64,000 bases of DNA from NCBI GenBank assembly GCA_900314925.1, contig OMXC01000001.1, forward strand, positions 56,550 through 120,549, in the 5' to 3' direction. This stretch comes from an uncultured Bacteroidales bacterium. Its GTDB lineage: Bacteria; Bacteroidota; Bacteroidia; Bacteroidales; P3. A program made the position numbers and the translations under genes. This document shows, piece after piece, positions 1 through 7,902 of the stretch (positions are counted from its first letter, which is position 1; each line of letters starts with the position of its first letter). The notes under the pieces are model-generated. The model was not told where the DNA came from. It was given only the letters and a program-made list of their open reading frames with translations, and made no database searches.

Positions 1-2733
1 GGTGTGCAGCGTGTCGGTGCGCATGGTGCCGCCGTGGTGTATGCGGCAGATCAGCATAAGGCTGTCCGTCGCCTCCCACCGCACCTTGACCGAGGTGCTG
101 TCGAGGTCGTATAAGTTTAGGTCATGTGCCACGCAGGGCTCCACGCAGAGGTTCTCGAGGTAGGTGGTCGCCTGGGCGCCGTCGGTGCTGAGCATCAGGG
201 CCATGTGTCCCGGCACGCTGTCGAGGTGCACCAGGTGGTGCTTCCAGCTGTCGGCTGTGCCGAAGGTCATGGTGTCAACGGCCACGAACGTAGAGAGGTC
301 GGTGACGTCGGTCATGTAGCCCGTCATCAGACGTGCCGCCGAGATGCCGGCCGTTGTGTTGGCCCAGAAGGCCAGGGTGCGTGCCGGAGGGCATCCGTCG
401 GCGTCGGGCAGTATGGCCACCGTGGGCTGCCCCTGGCGTGCTATGAAGAGCAGCGAACGGCCGCCCGAGAGGTTGCGCTGGTTGCTCACTATGGGGTATG
501 TGCCCACCTGCGACAGGCGTCGCCACCCCTCGGGGTAGGAGCCCGACGCCAGGCCGTCGAAGTTCTGGCAGTAAGGCACCGTGAGCGGTGGGTTCAAGGT
601 GGTGAACTGCAGGGTGATGTGGCTGCAGGCCGCCGCGTCGCCGCCGTCGAGGGGCGCTATGTGCACGGCATAGCGCGAGGCCGGCTGCAGATTGGTGAGT
701 GTGAGGGCGCTGTCGGCGAGCAGGGAGGTGCCGCTGCCTGTGGAGAAGTCGCTGGCGTTGCCCGTCAGCCGTGTGTATTCCACCACGGCGCTGTCGCCGT
801 CGAGGAACGACCACGCCACGTGTGCCGACGTCTGGCTGATGGCGCTGACCGCGGCGTCGACGATAGCCGCCGTGCGGAGGCTCAGCATGTCGACGCTCCA
901 TGAGGCCGAAGCTGTCAGCGAAAGACAGAGGCCTGCGGCGTCGACCACGGGCACCACATAGCGCTTCCAGGTGCCGCTGCCGTTGATTGTGTCTGTGGGT
1001 GTTATGGGGTCGTAGGGCGTGTTGCGGCGGCCCACGACGAGGCGGCCGCTGCCTACGGCGTAGAATTCGAGGTAGCAGGTGTCGGGGGTGTCGTCGCCCA
1101 GCAGGGGCATGGTGGCTGTGCCGCCGGCCCTCAGCATCAGGGCCCGGCTGCCCTGGTAGGAGTCGGCCCCTGTCGAGGCGCCGCCGTCGGCCACCCATCC
1201 CAGGGGCATGGCGCCGCTCCCCTCGAAGCCCTCGCAGTATGGCGGCACTACGGCATGGGCGAAGGTGCTGAAGCCGAGGTGGTCGCATGCCGCCGGTGCG
1301 TCGCCGCAAGACGGCCACACGTACAGGTCTATGGGGCTGTTGCTCGGCAGGCCGGAGAGCGTCAGTGGACATTGTGTCGCCGTGAGGCGTGTCCCTGTTC
1401 CGAGGGTGAAACCTGCCGTGCCGTATTCTACCAGCACCGATGCACCGTCGGCAAGCAGCAGGGTGTCCCATGCCAGCGTGGCCTCGCTCTCGGTGATGTT
1501 GTATACACGCTGACCGCTGAGCAGGCAGCGTGCCAGTCGCAGCTCGTCCACCGTCACCGTGCCGCTGCCCACGGCCAGCAGGGCGGGGTAGGACGCGGTG
1601 CCCGCGTATTGGTGCAGCGGCAGCACAACGGGCTGTGAGGCTGACGGTTGCAGGGTGTCTATGGCTATGAATGTGGCGGCCTCCTCGGGGAACTCCACAG
1701 CGCCCACCACGAGGCGTGCCGTGCCTGTGGCGTTGTAGCGCAGCGCGAGGGTGAGGTCGGACAGCGCCGCCCATGCCGGCAGGGGCATCACAGCCATGCA
1801 GCTGTCGTCGGCTGCGGGCATCATGCGCAGCACGCCGCCGACCACCTGCGGCTTGTTGGCCGTCGGTCGGCGCCAGTGGCGCGGTACCACGCTGTCGGTG
1901 GCGTCAAAGTTCTCGTAGTAAGCCAGTTCCATGGCGGCGCTCTCCATGGTGCGCACGCTTACGCTCTGCTTCTCGCCCCCCGAGCAGCCCACCTCGAAGG
2001 TGTAGAGGCGGTCGGGTGTGAGGCCGGTGAGCGTCAGGGGCGACACGGCGGGGCTCACGGTGTCGCCGTCGTAGGTCACCTCCACCACGCCGGTGCCGAA
2101 CGGTTCGAAGTGCAGCGTCAGTTGTGTGCTGCCCACATGGGAGACCGTAGGCACGGTGGTGCCGCAGCTGCCTATGCGCACGTCGTCGATGAAGACCCCT
2201 GTGGCGTCGGGTTGGAGGCCGCGTTCCATGCGGAATGCCAGCCGTCGTCCGTCGCCGCCGTAGGCCGACAGGTCGATGAGCATCTCCTGCCAGCGTGAGC
2301 CTTGGTCGACGTGCAGGGTGTCGATGGGCTCGAAGGCCCGTGTGTAGCGGCCGGTGTCGGCGCAGAAGCCCACGACGAGGCGTGCCGCCGTTGAGGTGGA
2401 GTAGAGGTAGAAGCGCAGGAAGAGTCCGTCGAAGGAGGTCAGGCCCGCTATTGGCGGGGCGATGGCTATGCTGTAGTGGCTCTCGGCGATGGTGCCTGGG
2501 TAGAGCGCCAGCGACGCCGTGCCGCTGCGGGCGGGCTGTGGCGACAGGTGGGGCGGGTAGCCCATGTCGTAGTTGCGCTGTGCCACCCAGCAGGCTGGCA
2601 GCGCCTCCACGCCGGTGCCGTAGCTGTCGAAGTCCTCGTGCATAGGCACCGTTAGCGAGTCGCATGGTGTCTGTGCCGCAGCGAGGGCTGCCGTCAGCAG
2701 GAAGGCCGTCAATATGAGCGCCTTTTTCAGCAT
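1..2733 (-). CDS. Secreted multi-domain adhesin-like surface protein, partial (C-terminus beyond window)
   Basis: 911 codons are visible before the window edge; the stop is not present. Translation starts at ATG 2733-2731 with a signal peptide (MLKKALILTAFLLTAALAAAQ is read as positively charged start, hydrophobic core and AAAQ end). About four modules begin with an aromatic-x-x-F-[DE] motif followed by a W (near residues 30, 271, 498 and 720, e.g. YCEGFEGSG, YCQNFDGL). This is the pattern of jelly-roll MAM/cleaved-adhesin domains, and fibronectin-III-like stretches lie between them. Such proteins in Bacteroidales are usually T9SS cargo, but the sorting tail would lie outside the window. It resembles the adhesin at the other end of the window. 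The family is inferred from these motifs; ligand unknown. Confidence 0.72.
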   Translation of the reverse strand, partial: MLKKALILTAFLLTAALAAAQTPCDSLTVPMHEDFDSYGTGVEALPACWVAQRNYDMGYPPHLSPQPARSGTASLALYPGTIAESHYSIAIAPPIAGLTSFDGLFLRFYLYSTSTAARLVVGFCADTGRYTRAFEPIDTLHVDQGSRWQEMLIDLSAYGGDGRRLAFRMERGLQPDATGVFIDDVRIGSCGTTVPTVSHVGSTQLTLHFEPFGTGVVEVTYDGDTVSPAVSPLTLTGLTPDRLYTFEVGCSGGEKQSVSVRTMESAAMELAYYENFDATDSVVPRHWRRPTANKPQVVGGVLRMMPAADDSCMAVMPLPAWAALSDLTLALRYNATGTARLVVGAVEFPEEAATFIAIDTLQPSASQPVVLPLHQYAGTASYPALLAVGSGTVTVDELRLARCLLSGQRVYNITESEATLAWDTLLLADGASVLVEYGTAGFTLGTGTRLTATQCPLTLSGLPSNSPIDLYVWPSCGDAPAACDHLGFSTFAHAVVPPYCEGFEGSGAMPLGWVADGGASTGADSYQGSRALMLRAGGTATMPLLGDDTPDTCYLEFYAVGSGRLVVGRRNTPYDPITPTDTINGSGTWKRYVVPVVDAAGLCLSLTASASWSVDMLSLRTAAIVDAAVSAISQTSAHVAWSFLDGDSAVVEYTRLTGNASDFSTGSGTSLLADSALTLTNLQPASRYAVHIAPLDGGDAAACSHITLQFTTLNPPLTVPYCQNFDGLASGSYPEGWRRLSQVGTYPIVSNQRNLSGGRSLLFIARQGQPTVAILPDADGCPPARTLAFWANTTAGISAARLMTGYMTDVTDLSTFVAVDTMTFGTADSWKHHLVHLDSVPGHMALMLSTDGAQATTYLENLCVEPCVAHDLNLYDLDSTSVKVRWEATDSLMLICRIHHGGTMRTDTLHT

Positions 2734-2816
2734 AACAGCAAATACAACGCGCATGGGCGTGGATTATTGTGTCGTGGGTCAAAAATCTTTTCTTGGTTGT
2801 GGGCGGTTTGATGCGG

Positions 2817-2846
2817 TTTAGGACGGGTTTAGGACGGGTTTAGGTG
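2817..2846. repeat. 11-nt direct repeat, TTTAGG units
   Basis: TTTAGG recurs at 2817, 2828 and 2839, exactly 11 nt apart, within near-identical TTTAGGACGGG units. It lies upstream of the divergent adhesin gene and belongs to the 11-nt-register repeat class seen elsewhere in this window. Confidence 0.8.
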
Positions 2847-2883
2847 CGGCGGCGCACCAGTAGCGTTCCGTTATGGCAGTTCT

Positions 2884-2965
2884 TCAGTAGAACACTGAAG
2901 AACTACTGAAGAAATGCCGAAGGATCGCCGAAAGATCGCCGAAGGATTGCCGAAGGACCGCTGGG
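2884..2965. repeat. 11-nt-register repeat block, partly palindromic
   Basis: The anchor tetramer falls at 2884 (TCAG), 2895 and 2906 (CTGA), 2917, 2928, 2939 and 2950 (CCGA) and 2961 (CTGG), always 11 nt apart. The first units form a small inverted repeat around TTCTTCAGTAG / CTACTGAAGAA. The register holds while the motif changes. There is no following T-run, so it is not a typical intrinsic terminator. Confidence 0.8.
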
Positions 2966-2998
2966 GAGCTTTTTGTGCGTGTATGCGAGTTTTTTTTC

Positions 2999-3028
2999 TT
3001 GTATTTTAAAAATTAATTTGTATCTTTG
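2999..3028 (+). promoter_or_regulatory. Bacteroidetes sigma-ABfr-type promoter for the tnaA operon
   Basis: A TTG box (2999-3001) is followed after 19 nt by TATCTTTG (3021-3028), matching the Bacteroidetes -33/-7 consensus. Transcription should start near 3035, giving a leader of about 200 nt before tnaA. Confidence 0.75.
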
Positions 3029-3038
3029 CGCTTTGGAT

Positions 3039-3119
3039 ATGACGAAGTACAACCCCAATATGACGCTGCATAAGCTCTTCTTAAACATCAAGAAGAGAGA
3101 TGTTTATGTAATGTTGTAG
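3039..3119 (+). CDS. Possible 26-residue leader peptide upstream of tnaA
   Basis: An ATG a few nucleotides after the predicted transcription start opens a 26-codon frame ending at TAG 3117-3119. It contains an 8-bp hairpin with a 7-nt loop (CTCTTCTT 3075-3082 / AAGAAGAG 3090-3097). It has no tryptophan, so it is not a copy of the enterobacterial TnaC. It may be chance; no homologue is recognised. It is listed because its position fits a leader ORF. Confidence 0.22.
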   Translation: MTKYNPNMTLHKLFLNIKKRDVYVML

Positions 3120-3233
3120 ATTGCAGAGCGGCATGTGTTGGAGGGATTGAAAAGTGGTGAAAAAAGTGGCCGCAAAGTTTGTTTCGTGCATATTCAGTTA
3201 ACCCAAAACGTAAAATAAAAATTAAAAAAAACT

Positions 3234-4610
3234 ATGGAACTTCCCTTTGCAGAAGCATGGAAAATCAAGATGGTCGAACCCATCAAGAAAAGCACTCGCG
3301 AACAGCGCGAGCAGTGGCTGAAAGAGGCCCACAACAACGTCTTCATGCTGAAGAGCGACTACGTGTACATCGACCTGCTGACCGACAGCGGCACCGGCGC
3401 CATGAGCGACCGCCAGTGGGCCGCCATGATGCAGGGCGACGAGAGCTACGGCGGCGCCCGCTCGTTCTACCACATGAAGGACACCATCACGGAGCTCACG
3501 GGCTTCGAGTACGTCATCCCCACCCATCAGGGCCGCGCCGCCGAGAACGTGCTGTTCTCCTACCTGGTGAAGCCCGGCATGGTGGTGCCCGGCAACGCCC
3601 ACTTCGACACCACCAAGGGTCACATCGAGAGCCGCAAGGCTTTCGCCATCGACGTCACCGTCAAGGAGGCCTACGACACGCAGCTCGAGGTGCCGTTCAA
3701 AGGCAATGTCGACCTGGAGAAGCTTGAGAAGATCCTCAAGGAGAACAAGGGCAACGTGCCCTTCATGGTCCTCACGGTGACCAACAACACCGTCGGCGGC
3801 CAGCCCGTCAGCATGCAGAACATCCGCGAGACCTGCGAACTCTGCCATAAATACGGCGTGCCCGTCAACGTCGACAGCGCCCGCTTCATCGAGAACGCCT
3901 ACTTCATCAAGACCCGCGAGAAGGGCTACGAGAACAAGACCCTCCGCGAGATCGCCCTGGAAATGTTCAGCTACGCCGACAGCATGACCATGAGCGCCAA
4001 GAAGGACGGCCTCGTGAACATGGGCGGCTTCATCGCCACCAACAAGAAGGACTGGTACGAGGGTGCCAAGCTCTTCTGCATCCCCTTCGAGGGCTTCCTC
4101 ACCTACGGCGGTATGAACGGCCGCGACATGGACGCCCTGGCCGTGGGTCTGAAGGAGAACATAGAGTTTGAGATGGTGGAGACGCGCATCAAGCAGGTGC
4201 AGTACCTGGCCGACAAGCTCGACGAGTACGGCATCCCCTACCAGCGTCCCGCCGGTGGCCACGCCATCTTCGTCGACGGCGACAAGGTGCTCACCAACAT
4301 CCCCAAGGAGGAGTTCCCGGCCCAGACGCTGACCTGCGAGCTGTACCTCGAGGCCGGTATCCGCGCCTGCGAGATCGGCTACGTGCTGGCCGACCGCGAC
4401 CCTGTGACCCGCGAGAACCGCTTTGGCGGCAACGACTTCGTGCGCCTCTGCATCCCGCGCCGCGTCTACACCAACAACCACATGGACGTCATCGCCGCAG
4501 CCCTGAAGAACGTCTACGACCGTCGCGACACCATCAAGCGCGGTCTTGAGATCACCTGGGAGGCTGAGCTGATGCGCCATTTCACATGCCAGTTCAAGAG
4601 ACTCGGTTAA
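3234..4610 (+). CDS. tnaA: Tryptophanase (L-tryptophan indole-lyase)
   Basis: The 458-residue PLP enzyme cleaves tryptophan to indole, pyruvate and ammonia in the cytoplasm. The sequence is collinear with the beta-eliminating lyase family: IDLLTDSGT (about 46-54), PTHQGR (96-101), and the Schiff-base lysine in SAKKD (K257). Tyrosine phenol-lyase is the close alternative, but two substrate-side positions are of the tryptophanase type: Asp125 in HFDTTKGH (Thr in phenol-lyase) and His449 in RHFT (Phe in phenol-lyase). The start at ATG 3234 lacks a Shine-Dalgarno site but has an A-rich upstream, usual for the phylum. The wza gene begins 21 nt after the stop with no terminator seen, so the two are probably co-transcribed, which is an odd partnership. 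Confidence 0.93.
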   Translation: MELPFAEAWKIKMVEPIKKSTREQREQWLKEAHNNVFMLKSDYVYIDLLTDSGTGAMSDRQWAAMMQGDESYGGARSFYHMKDTITELTGFEYVIPTHQGRAAENVLFSYLVKPGMVVPGNAHFDTTKGHIESRKAFAIDVTVKEAYDTQLEVPFKGNVDLEKLEKILKENKGNVPFMVLTVTNNTVGGQPVSMQNIRETCELCHKYGVPVNVDSARFIENAYFIKTREKGYENKTLREIALEMFSYADSMTMSAKKDGLVNMGGFIATNKKDWYEGAKLFCIPFEGFLTYGGMNGRDMDALAVGLKENIEFEMVETRIKQVQYLADKLDEYGIPYQRPAGGHAIFVDGDKVLTNIPKEEFPAQTLTCELYLEAGIRACEIGYVLADRDPVTRENRFGGNDFVRLCIPRRVYTNNHMDVIAAALKNVYDRRDTIKRGLEITWEAELMRHFTCQFKRLG

Positions 4611-4631
4611 TAAAGCGAAAAAAAAGAGAAG

Positions 4632-5396
4632 ATGCGCTTGAAAAATGTTAAAGCGATCGCGTTAGGGGTGGCGTTGTTGACGCTGGCGTCGTGCGTCACC
4701 CCCAGACGCGTCAACTACCTGCAGGACATGACCCACGGCAGCCAGATACAGCTCGAAGACCGCTTCGAGGCCCGTATAGCTGCCTACGACGACCTGAGCA
4801 TCGTCGTGTCGAGTTCGCAGCCTAACCAGGAGCTCGTGGCCCCGTTCAACGTGGTGCGCGACTCCAAGGGAGGCTACCTTGTGGATGTTGACGGCAACAT
4901 CGACTTCCCGGTGCTGGGCAAGATGCACGTGGCCGGCCTGACGCGCCTGCAGCTGCAGGACACCGTCACCGCCAGGCTGACGCGCGGCGGCTACCTCGAA
5001 GACCCCTTCGTGATAGTGCGCTTCAACACTTTCAAGATATTCTTCATAGGCGGCGGCGGCGGCAAAGTGATCAATGTGCCGAACGAGCGCTGCACTTTCC
5101 TCGAGGCTTTGGCGCTGAGCGGCGGCCTCGACAATTTCACGCCGCGCGACCGCATCGCCGTGATGCGCGAAGTGAACGGCAAAATGGTTATGCGCTACCT
5201 CGACCCGCGCTCGTCGGATGTGTTCAACGACCCCTTCTTCATGCTGCACCAGAATGATTTCATCATTACCGACGGCATGAACAACGGCACGCTGAGACAG
5301 GAGGTTACCTTCTGGACCGGCATGGTGTCGACGATACTTTCGATGGCGTCGCTGTTGACGTCCATAGCGCTCTATAAGGCAATGAACAAAAACTGA
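4632..5396 (+). CDS. wza: Outer-membrane polysaccharide export lipoprotein (Wza/BexD family)
   Basis: The 254-residue protein has a lipoprotein signal ending in TLAS-Cys21. A polysaccharide biosynthesis/export domain follows (YDDLSIVV, then VDVDGNIDFPVLGKMHVAGLT split over residues 60-105), then an SLBB-like segment (VINVPNERCTFLEALALSGG region). The C-terminus ends in a single hydrophobic helix (about 228-248), as in many Bacteroidetes members. In the family, Wza forms the outer-membrane pore through which capsule or exopolysaccharide leaves the cell, in contact with Wzc. It is shorter than E. coli Wza (about 380 residues), which is normal in this phylum. Wzc follows 9 nt downstream. Confidence 0.88.
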   Translation: MRLKNVKAIALGVALLTLASCVTPRRVNYLQDMTHGSQIQLEDRFEARIAAYDDLSIVVSSSQPNQELVAPFNVVRDSKGGYLVDVDGNIDFPVLGKMHVAGLTRLQLQDTVTARLTRGGYLEDPFVIVRFNTFKIFFIGGGGGKVINVPNERCTFLEALALSGGLDNFTPRDRIAVMREVNGKMVMRYLDPRSSDVFNDPFFMLHQNDFIITDGMNNGTLRQEVTFWTGMVSTILSMASLLTSIALYKAMNKN

Positions 5397-5405
5397 TAAC
5401 GACAA

Positions 5406-7886
5406 ATGGCAGACGGCAAAGACAACAATATGGCGTTCCTCGACGAGGGCAAGAAGGGTCCTAAACTTCACGTCAAGGATATTGTGTTTATAGTGTTGCG
5501 CAACCTTCACTGGTTGATACTCTGCGCCGCCATAGGTGCCTTTGTCGCCGGTTATTGGGTGCGCCACCAGAACCATGTGTACCAGAGCTCGGCGAGGGTG
5601 CTCATCAAGGGGTCGTCGACGGGCAGCAACGACAACAGCTCCATCCGCGAGGCTTCGATCAAGAGCATGTTCGCCACCAGGGCGCTGTACAACAGCAACA
5701 TCAACAACGAGATGATGATATTCTCGTCGAAGTCGGCGATGCTGGAAGTGGCGCGTGCCCTGGAACTCAACGTGTTCTATACGTCCAAGACCAAGATAGT
5801 GAACCGTGTGAAAGACCTTTACGGGGAGTCTCCGATAAAGGTCGACTTCATAGACAACGGCGAGGACGACGTGGTGGCGTTCGATGCGGTGATCAACAGC
5901 ACGTCGACGCTTACCGTCACGCAGCCGGGTTACGAGCCGGTGAAGGTGGAGTGCGAAGACACCGTGGCTATGCCGTTTGGCCGCATCGTGGTGCATCCCA
6001 CCTGGTTCATGTCGTCTTCCTTCGTGGGGCAGACGCTGCATGTGGAGCACCGCAGCATGAACGCTGTGGCCGACTATTACCGTGCCGCCATGCAGGTGTT
6101 CCGCGACGACGACTTTAACACCATCATCACGATTGTGCTGCAGGACGCTTCGCCCATACGCGCCACCGAGGTCATCAACGAGGCCATACGCGTCTATAAC
6201 GACGACGCCGTCAAGGACAAGAAGCGCATCATTGCCTACACATACGACTTCATCAACGAGCGTCTGAAGCTGTTGCAGAGCGACCTCGGCGTGCAGGAGA
6301 ACGCCCTGGCCGACTTCAAGCGCGAGAACCGTCTGCTCGACATTTCGTCTTACGGCCAGTCGTATCTTGCGACGAGCATACAGAGTTCGGAAGAGAAAGA
6401 GCGCCTGAACAAGCAGCTCACCACGGCGCGCTACCTGATACAGACAAACGAGAGCGATGAGACTCACCTGATACCCAACAATGTGGGTATCGACGACGAG
6501 CACATCACGCAGCTTATCGCCAAGCACAATGCGTTGGTGCTCGAGCTGAAGAAATACCAAAGCCAGAACAACCCTGTGGTGAAGCAGAAGATGGCTGAGC
6601 TGAACACCCTGAAGAACGACATGAACACTCTGCTCGACGTGTATGTCAGCGTGTTGCAGGAGCGCATCGCCGAAGCACAGATCACGGCGGACATGGCAAG
6701 CTCGAAGATGAGCCGCGTGCCGCAGCAGCAACTTTACATCGAGAGTCTGGAGCGTGTGTCTAAAATCAAGGAGGACCTGTACCTCCATCTGCTGAGCCGT
6801 CGTGAGGAGCTGATGATCAGCCAGCCCTCCATCGAGCCCAACGGCAAGGTGCTCGACCCGGCGCGCATCAACCGCACGCCCGTGGCTCCCAACGAGAGCC
6901 GCACCACGCTGATGGGCTTGTTGATAGGCTTGCTGATACCTGTGGCTGTCTTCTTCCTGAGGCGCCTGTTTGACACCAAGGTGAAGTACCACAACGATGT
7001 GATTTACGCCACGGCCACGCCCTTCCTGTGCGAGATACCGTCGCGCGAGAAGGACGATGACCGCTCCATCGTGGTGACAGAGAGCGGGCACGACGCCATG
7101 TGTGAATCCTTCAGGCTGCTGCGCGCCAAGGCCGACTTCCTCGGCACCGACAACAGCCAGGGGTCCTCGCGCGTGTATCTTATTACATCACTCATGCCCG
7201 GCATGGGCAAGACGTTCATCTCGTCTAACCTCTCCGCCAGCTTCGGCTTCGCCGGCAAGCGCACGGTGGTGTTGGACCTCGACTTGAGGCGTGGCTCGCT
7301 GACGCGCCTGTTCTATTCGCGCCACCATACGGGCCTCTCCAATTACTTGGTGGGCAAGGTGGACGACATAGAAGAGATTATAAAGCATGACCTCGTGAGC
7401 CGCGGCGTTGACGCCATATTCACGGGTCCCATACCGCCCAACCCCACGGAGCTGCTGGGCAACGGCAGGCTGGATGCTTTGATTGTCGAATTGCGCAAGC
7501 GCTATGATTATATAGTGCTCGACTCGGCCCCGACGGGCTTGGTGGTTGATACCGATGTCATCAAACACATGGTGGACAACACGTTCTTCGTCATCCGCTC
7601 GGGCAAGTTCGACAAGCGTATGCTTGAAAACATTGAAGAGCTGTACCAAGGACATGAGTTCCCGAATATGGCCTTGATCCTTAATGATGTGCACTACCGC
7701 AAGCTCATGCCTTACGAGCGCAAGTACGGCTACGGTTACGGCTATGGCTACGGTTATGGCTACGGCTATGGTTATGGCTACGGCTACGGTTACGGCTATG
7801 GCTACGGTTATGGTGCAGAGGACGAAGAGAACCCTGACAAGCAGAAAAAGAAGAAAAATATAGATAAAAATATAGAAAATAAATAA
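5406..7886 (+). CDS. wzc: Polysaccharide co-polymerase / bacterial tyrosine autokinase (Wzc family)
   Basis: The 826-residue inner-membrane protein has a Wzz chain-length domain with a membrane helix at about 20-45, a long periplasmic coiled region (about 280-440), and a second helix near 501-520. A cytoplasmic BY-kinase domain follows, with Walker A PGMGKT (about 597-602), Walker A' VVLDLDLRRG (about 623-632) and an IVLDSAPTG Walker B-like motif. The C-terminus carries fifteen YG dipeptides (774-803) followed by an acidic then lysine-rich end. In the family, this tyrosine cluster is autophosphorylated and tunes polymer length and export. A cognate Wzb phosphatase is not in this window. Overlap with wza function is clear from the 9-nt spacing. 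Confidence 0.92.
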   Translation: MADGKDNNMAFLDEGKKGPKLHVKDIVFIVLRNLHWLILCAAIGAFVAGYWVRHQNHVYQSSARVLIKGSSTGSNDNSSIREASIKSMFATRALYNSNINNEMMIFSSKSAMLEVARALELNVFYTSKTKIVNRVKDLYGESPIKVDFIDNGEDDVVAFDAVINSTSTLTVTQPGYEPVKVECEDTVAMPFGRIVVHPTWFMSSSFVGQTLHVEHRSMNAVADYYRAAMQVFRDDDFNTIITIVLQDASPIRATEVINEAIRVYNDDAVKDKKRIIAYTYDFINERLKLLQSDLGVQENALADFKRENRLLDISSYGQSYLATSIQSSEEKERLNKQLTTARYLIQTNESDETHLIPNNVGIDDEHITQLIAKHNALVLELKKYQSQNNPVVKQKMAELNTLKNDMNTLLDVYVSVLQERIAEAQITADMASSKMSRVPQQQLYIESLERVSKIKEDLYLHLLSRREELMISQPSIEPNGKVLDPARINRTPVAPNESRTTLMGLLIGLLIPVAVFFLRRLFDTKVKYHNDVIYATATPFLCEIPSREKDDDRSIVVTESGHDAMCESFRLLRAKADFLGTDNSQGSSRVYLITSLMPGMGKTFISSNLSASFGFAGKRTVVLDLDLRRGSLTRLFYSRHHTGLSNYLVGKVDDIEEIIKHDLVSRGVDAIFTGPIPPNPTELLGNGRLDALIVELRKRYDYIVLDSAPTGLVVDTDVIKHMVDNTFFVIRSGKFDKRMLENIEELYQGHEFPNMALILNDVHYRKLMPYERKYGYGYGYGYGYGYGYGYGYGYGYGYGYGYGAEDEENPDKQKKKKNIDKNIENK
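7725..7814 (+). repeat. Hexanucleotide repeat encoding the (YG)15 tail of Wzc
   Basis: Ninety bases consist of fifteen TAY-GGY hexamers with varied third positions. They encode the tyrosine cluster of the BY-kinase. Gain or loss of six-base units would keep the frame and change the number of phosphorylatable tyrosines. Confidence 0.9.
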
Positions 7887-7902
7887 TCATTATAATATAC
7901 AT

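Larger units (their letters stand above)
2734..3233. other. Intergenic region between the divergent adhesin and tnaA
   Basis: This 500-nt gap holds two 11-nt-register repeat blocks (2817-2846 and 2884-2965), a Bacteroidetes promoter (2999-3028), a small possible leader ORF (3039-3119) with an 8-bp hairpin inside it (3075-3097), and an A-rich stretch just before the tnaA start. No conserved gene was seen. A second, weaker -7-like box (AAAGTTTG, 3173-3180) lies closer to tnaA. Confidence 0.7.

Noticed and set aside
275..1774. A - strand frame of about 500 codons in a different phase from the adhesin
   Set aside because: It is very Arg-rich and is out of phase with the signal-peptide-bearing frame that runs through the same region.
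3234..4610. Tyrosine phenol-lyase instead of tryptophanase
   Set aside because: The two substrate-selecting positions are Asp125 and His449, as in tryptophanases, rather than Thr and Phe.
4662..7091. A long - strand frame opposite wza and wzc
   Set aside because: The protein has no family motif, and the + strand frames are well-supported export genes.
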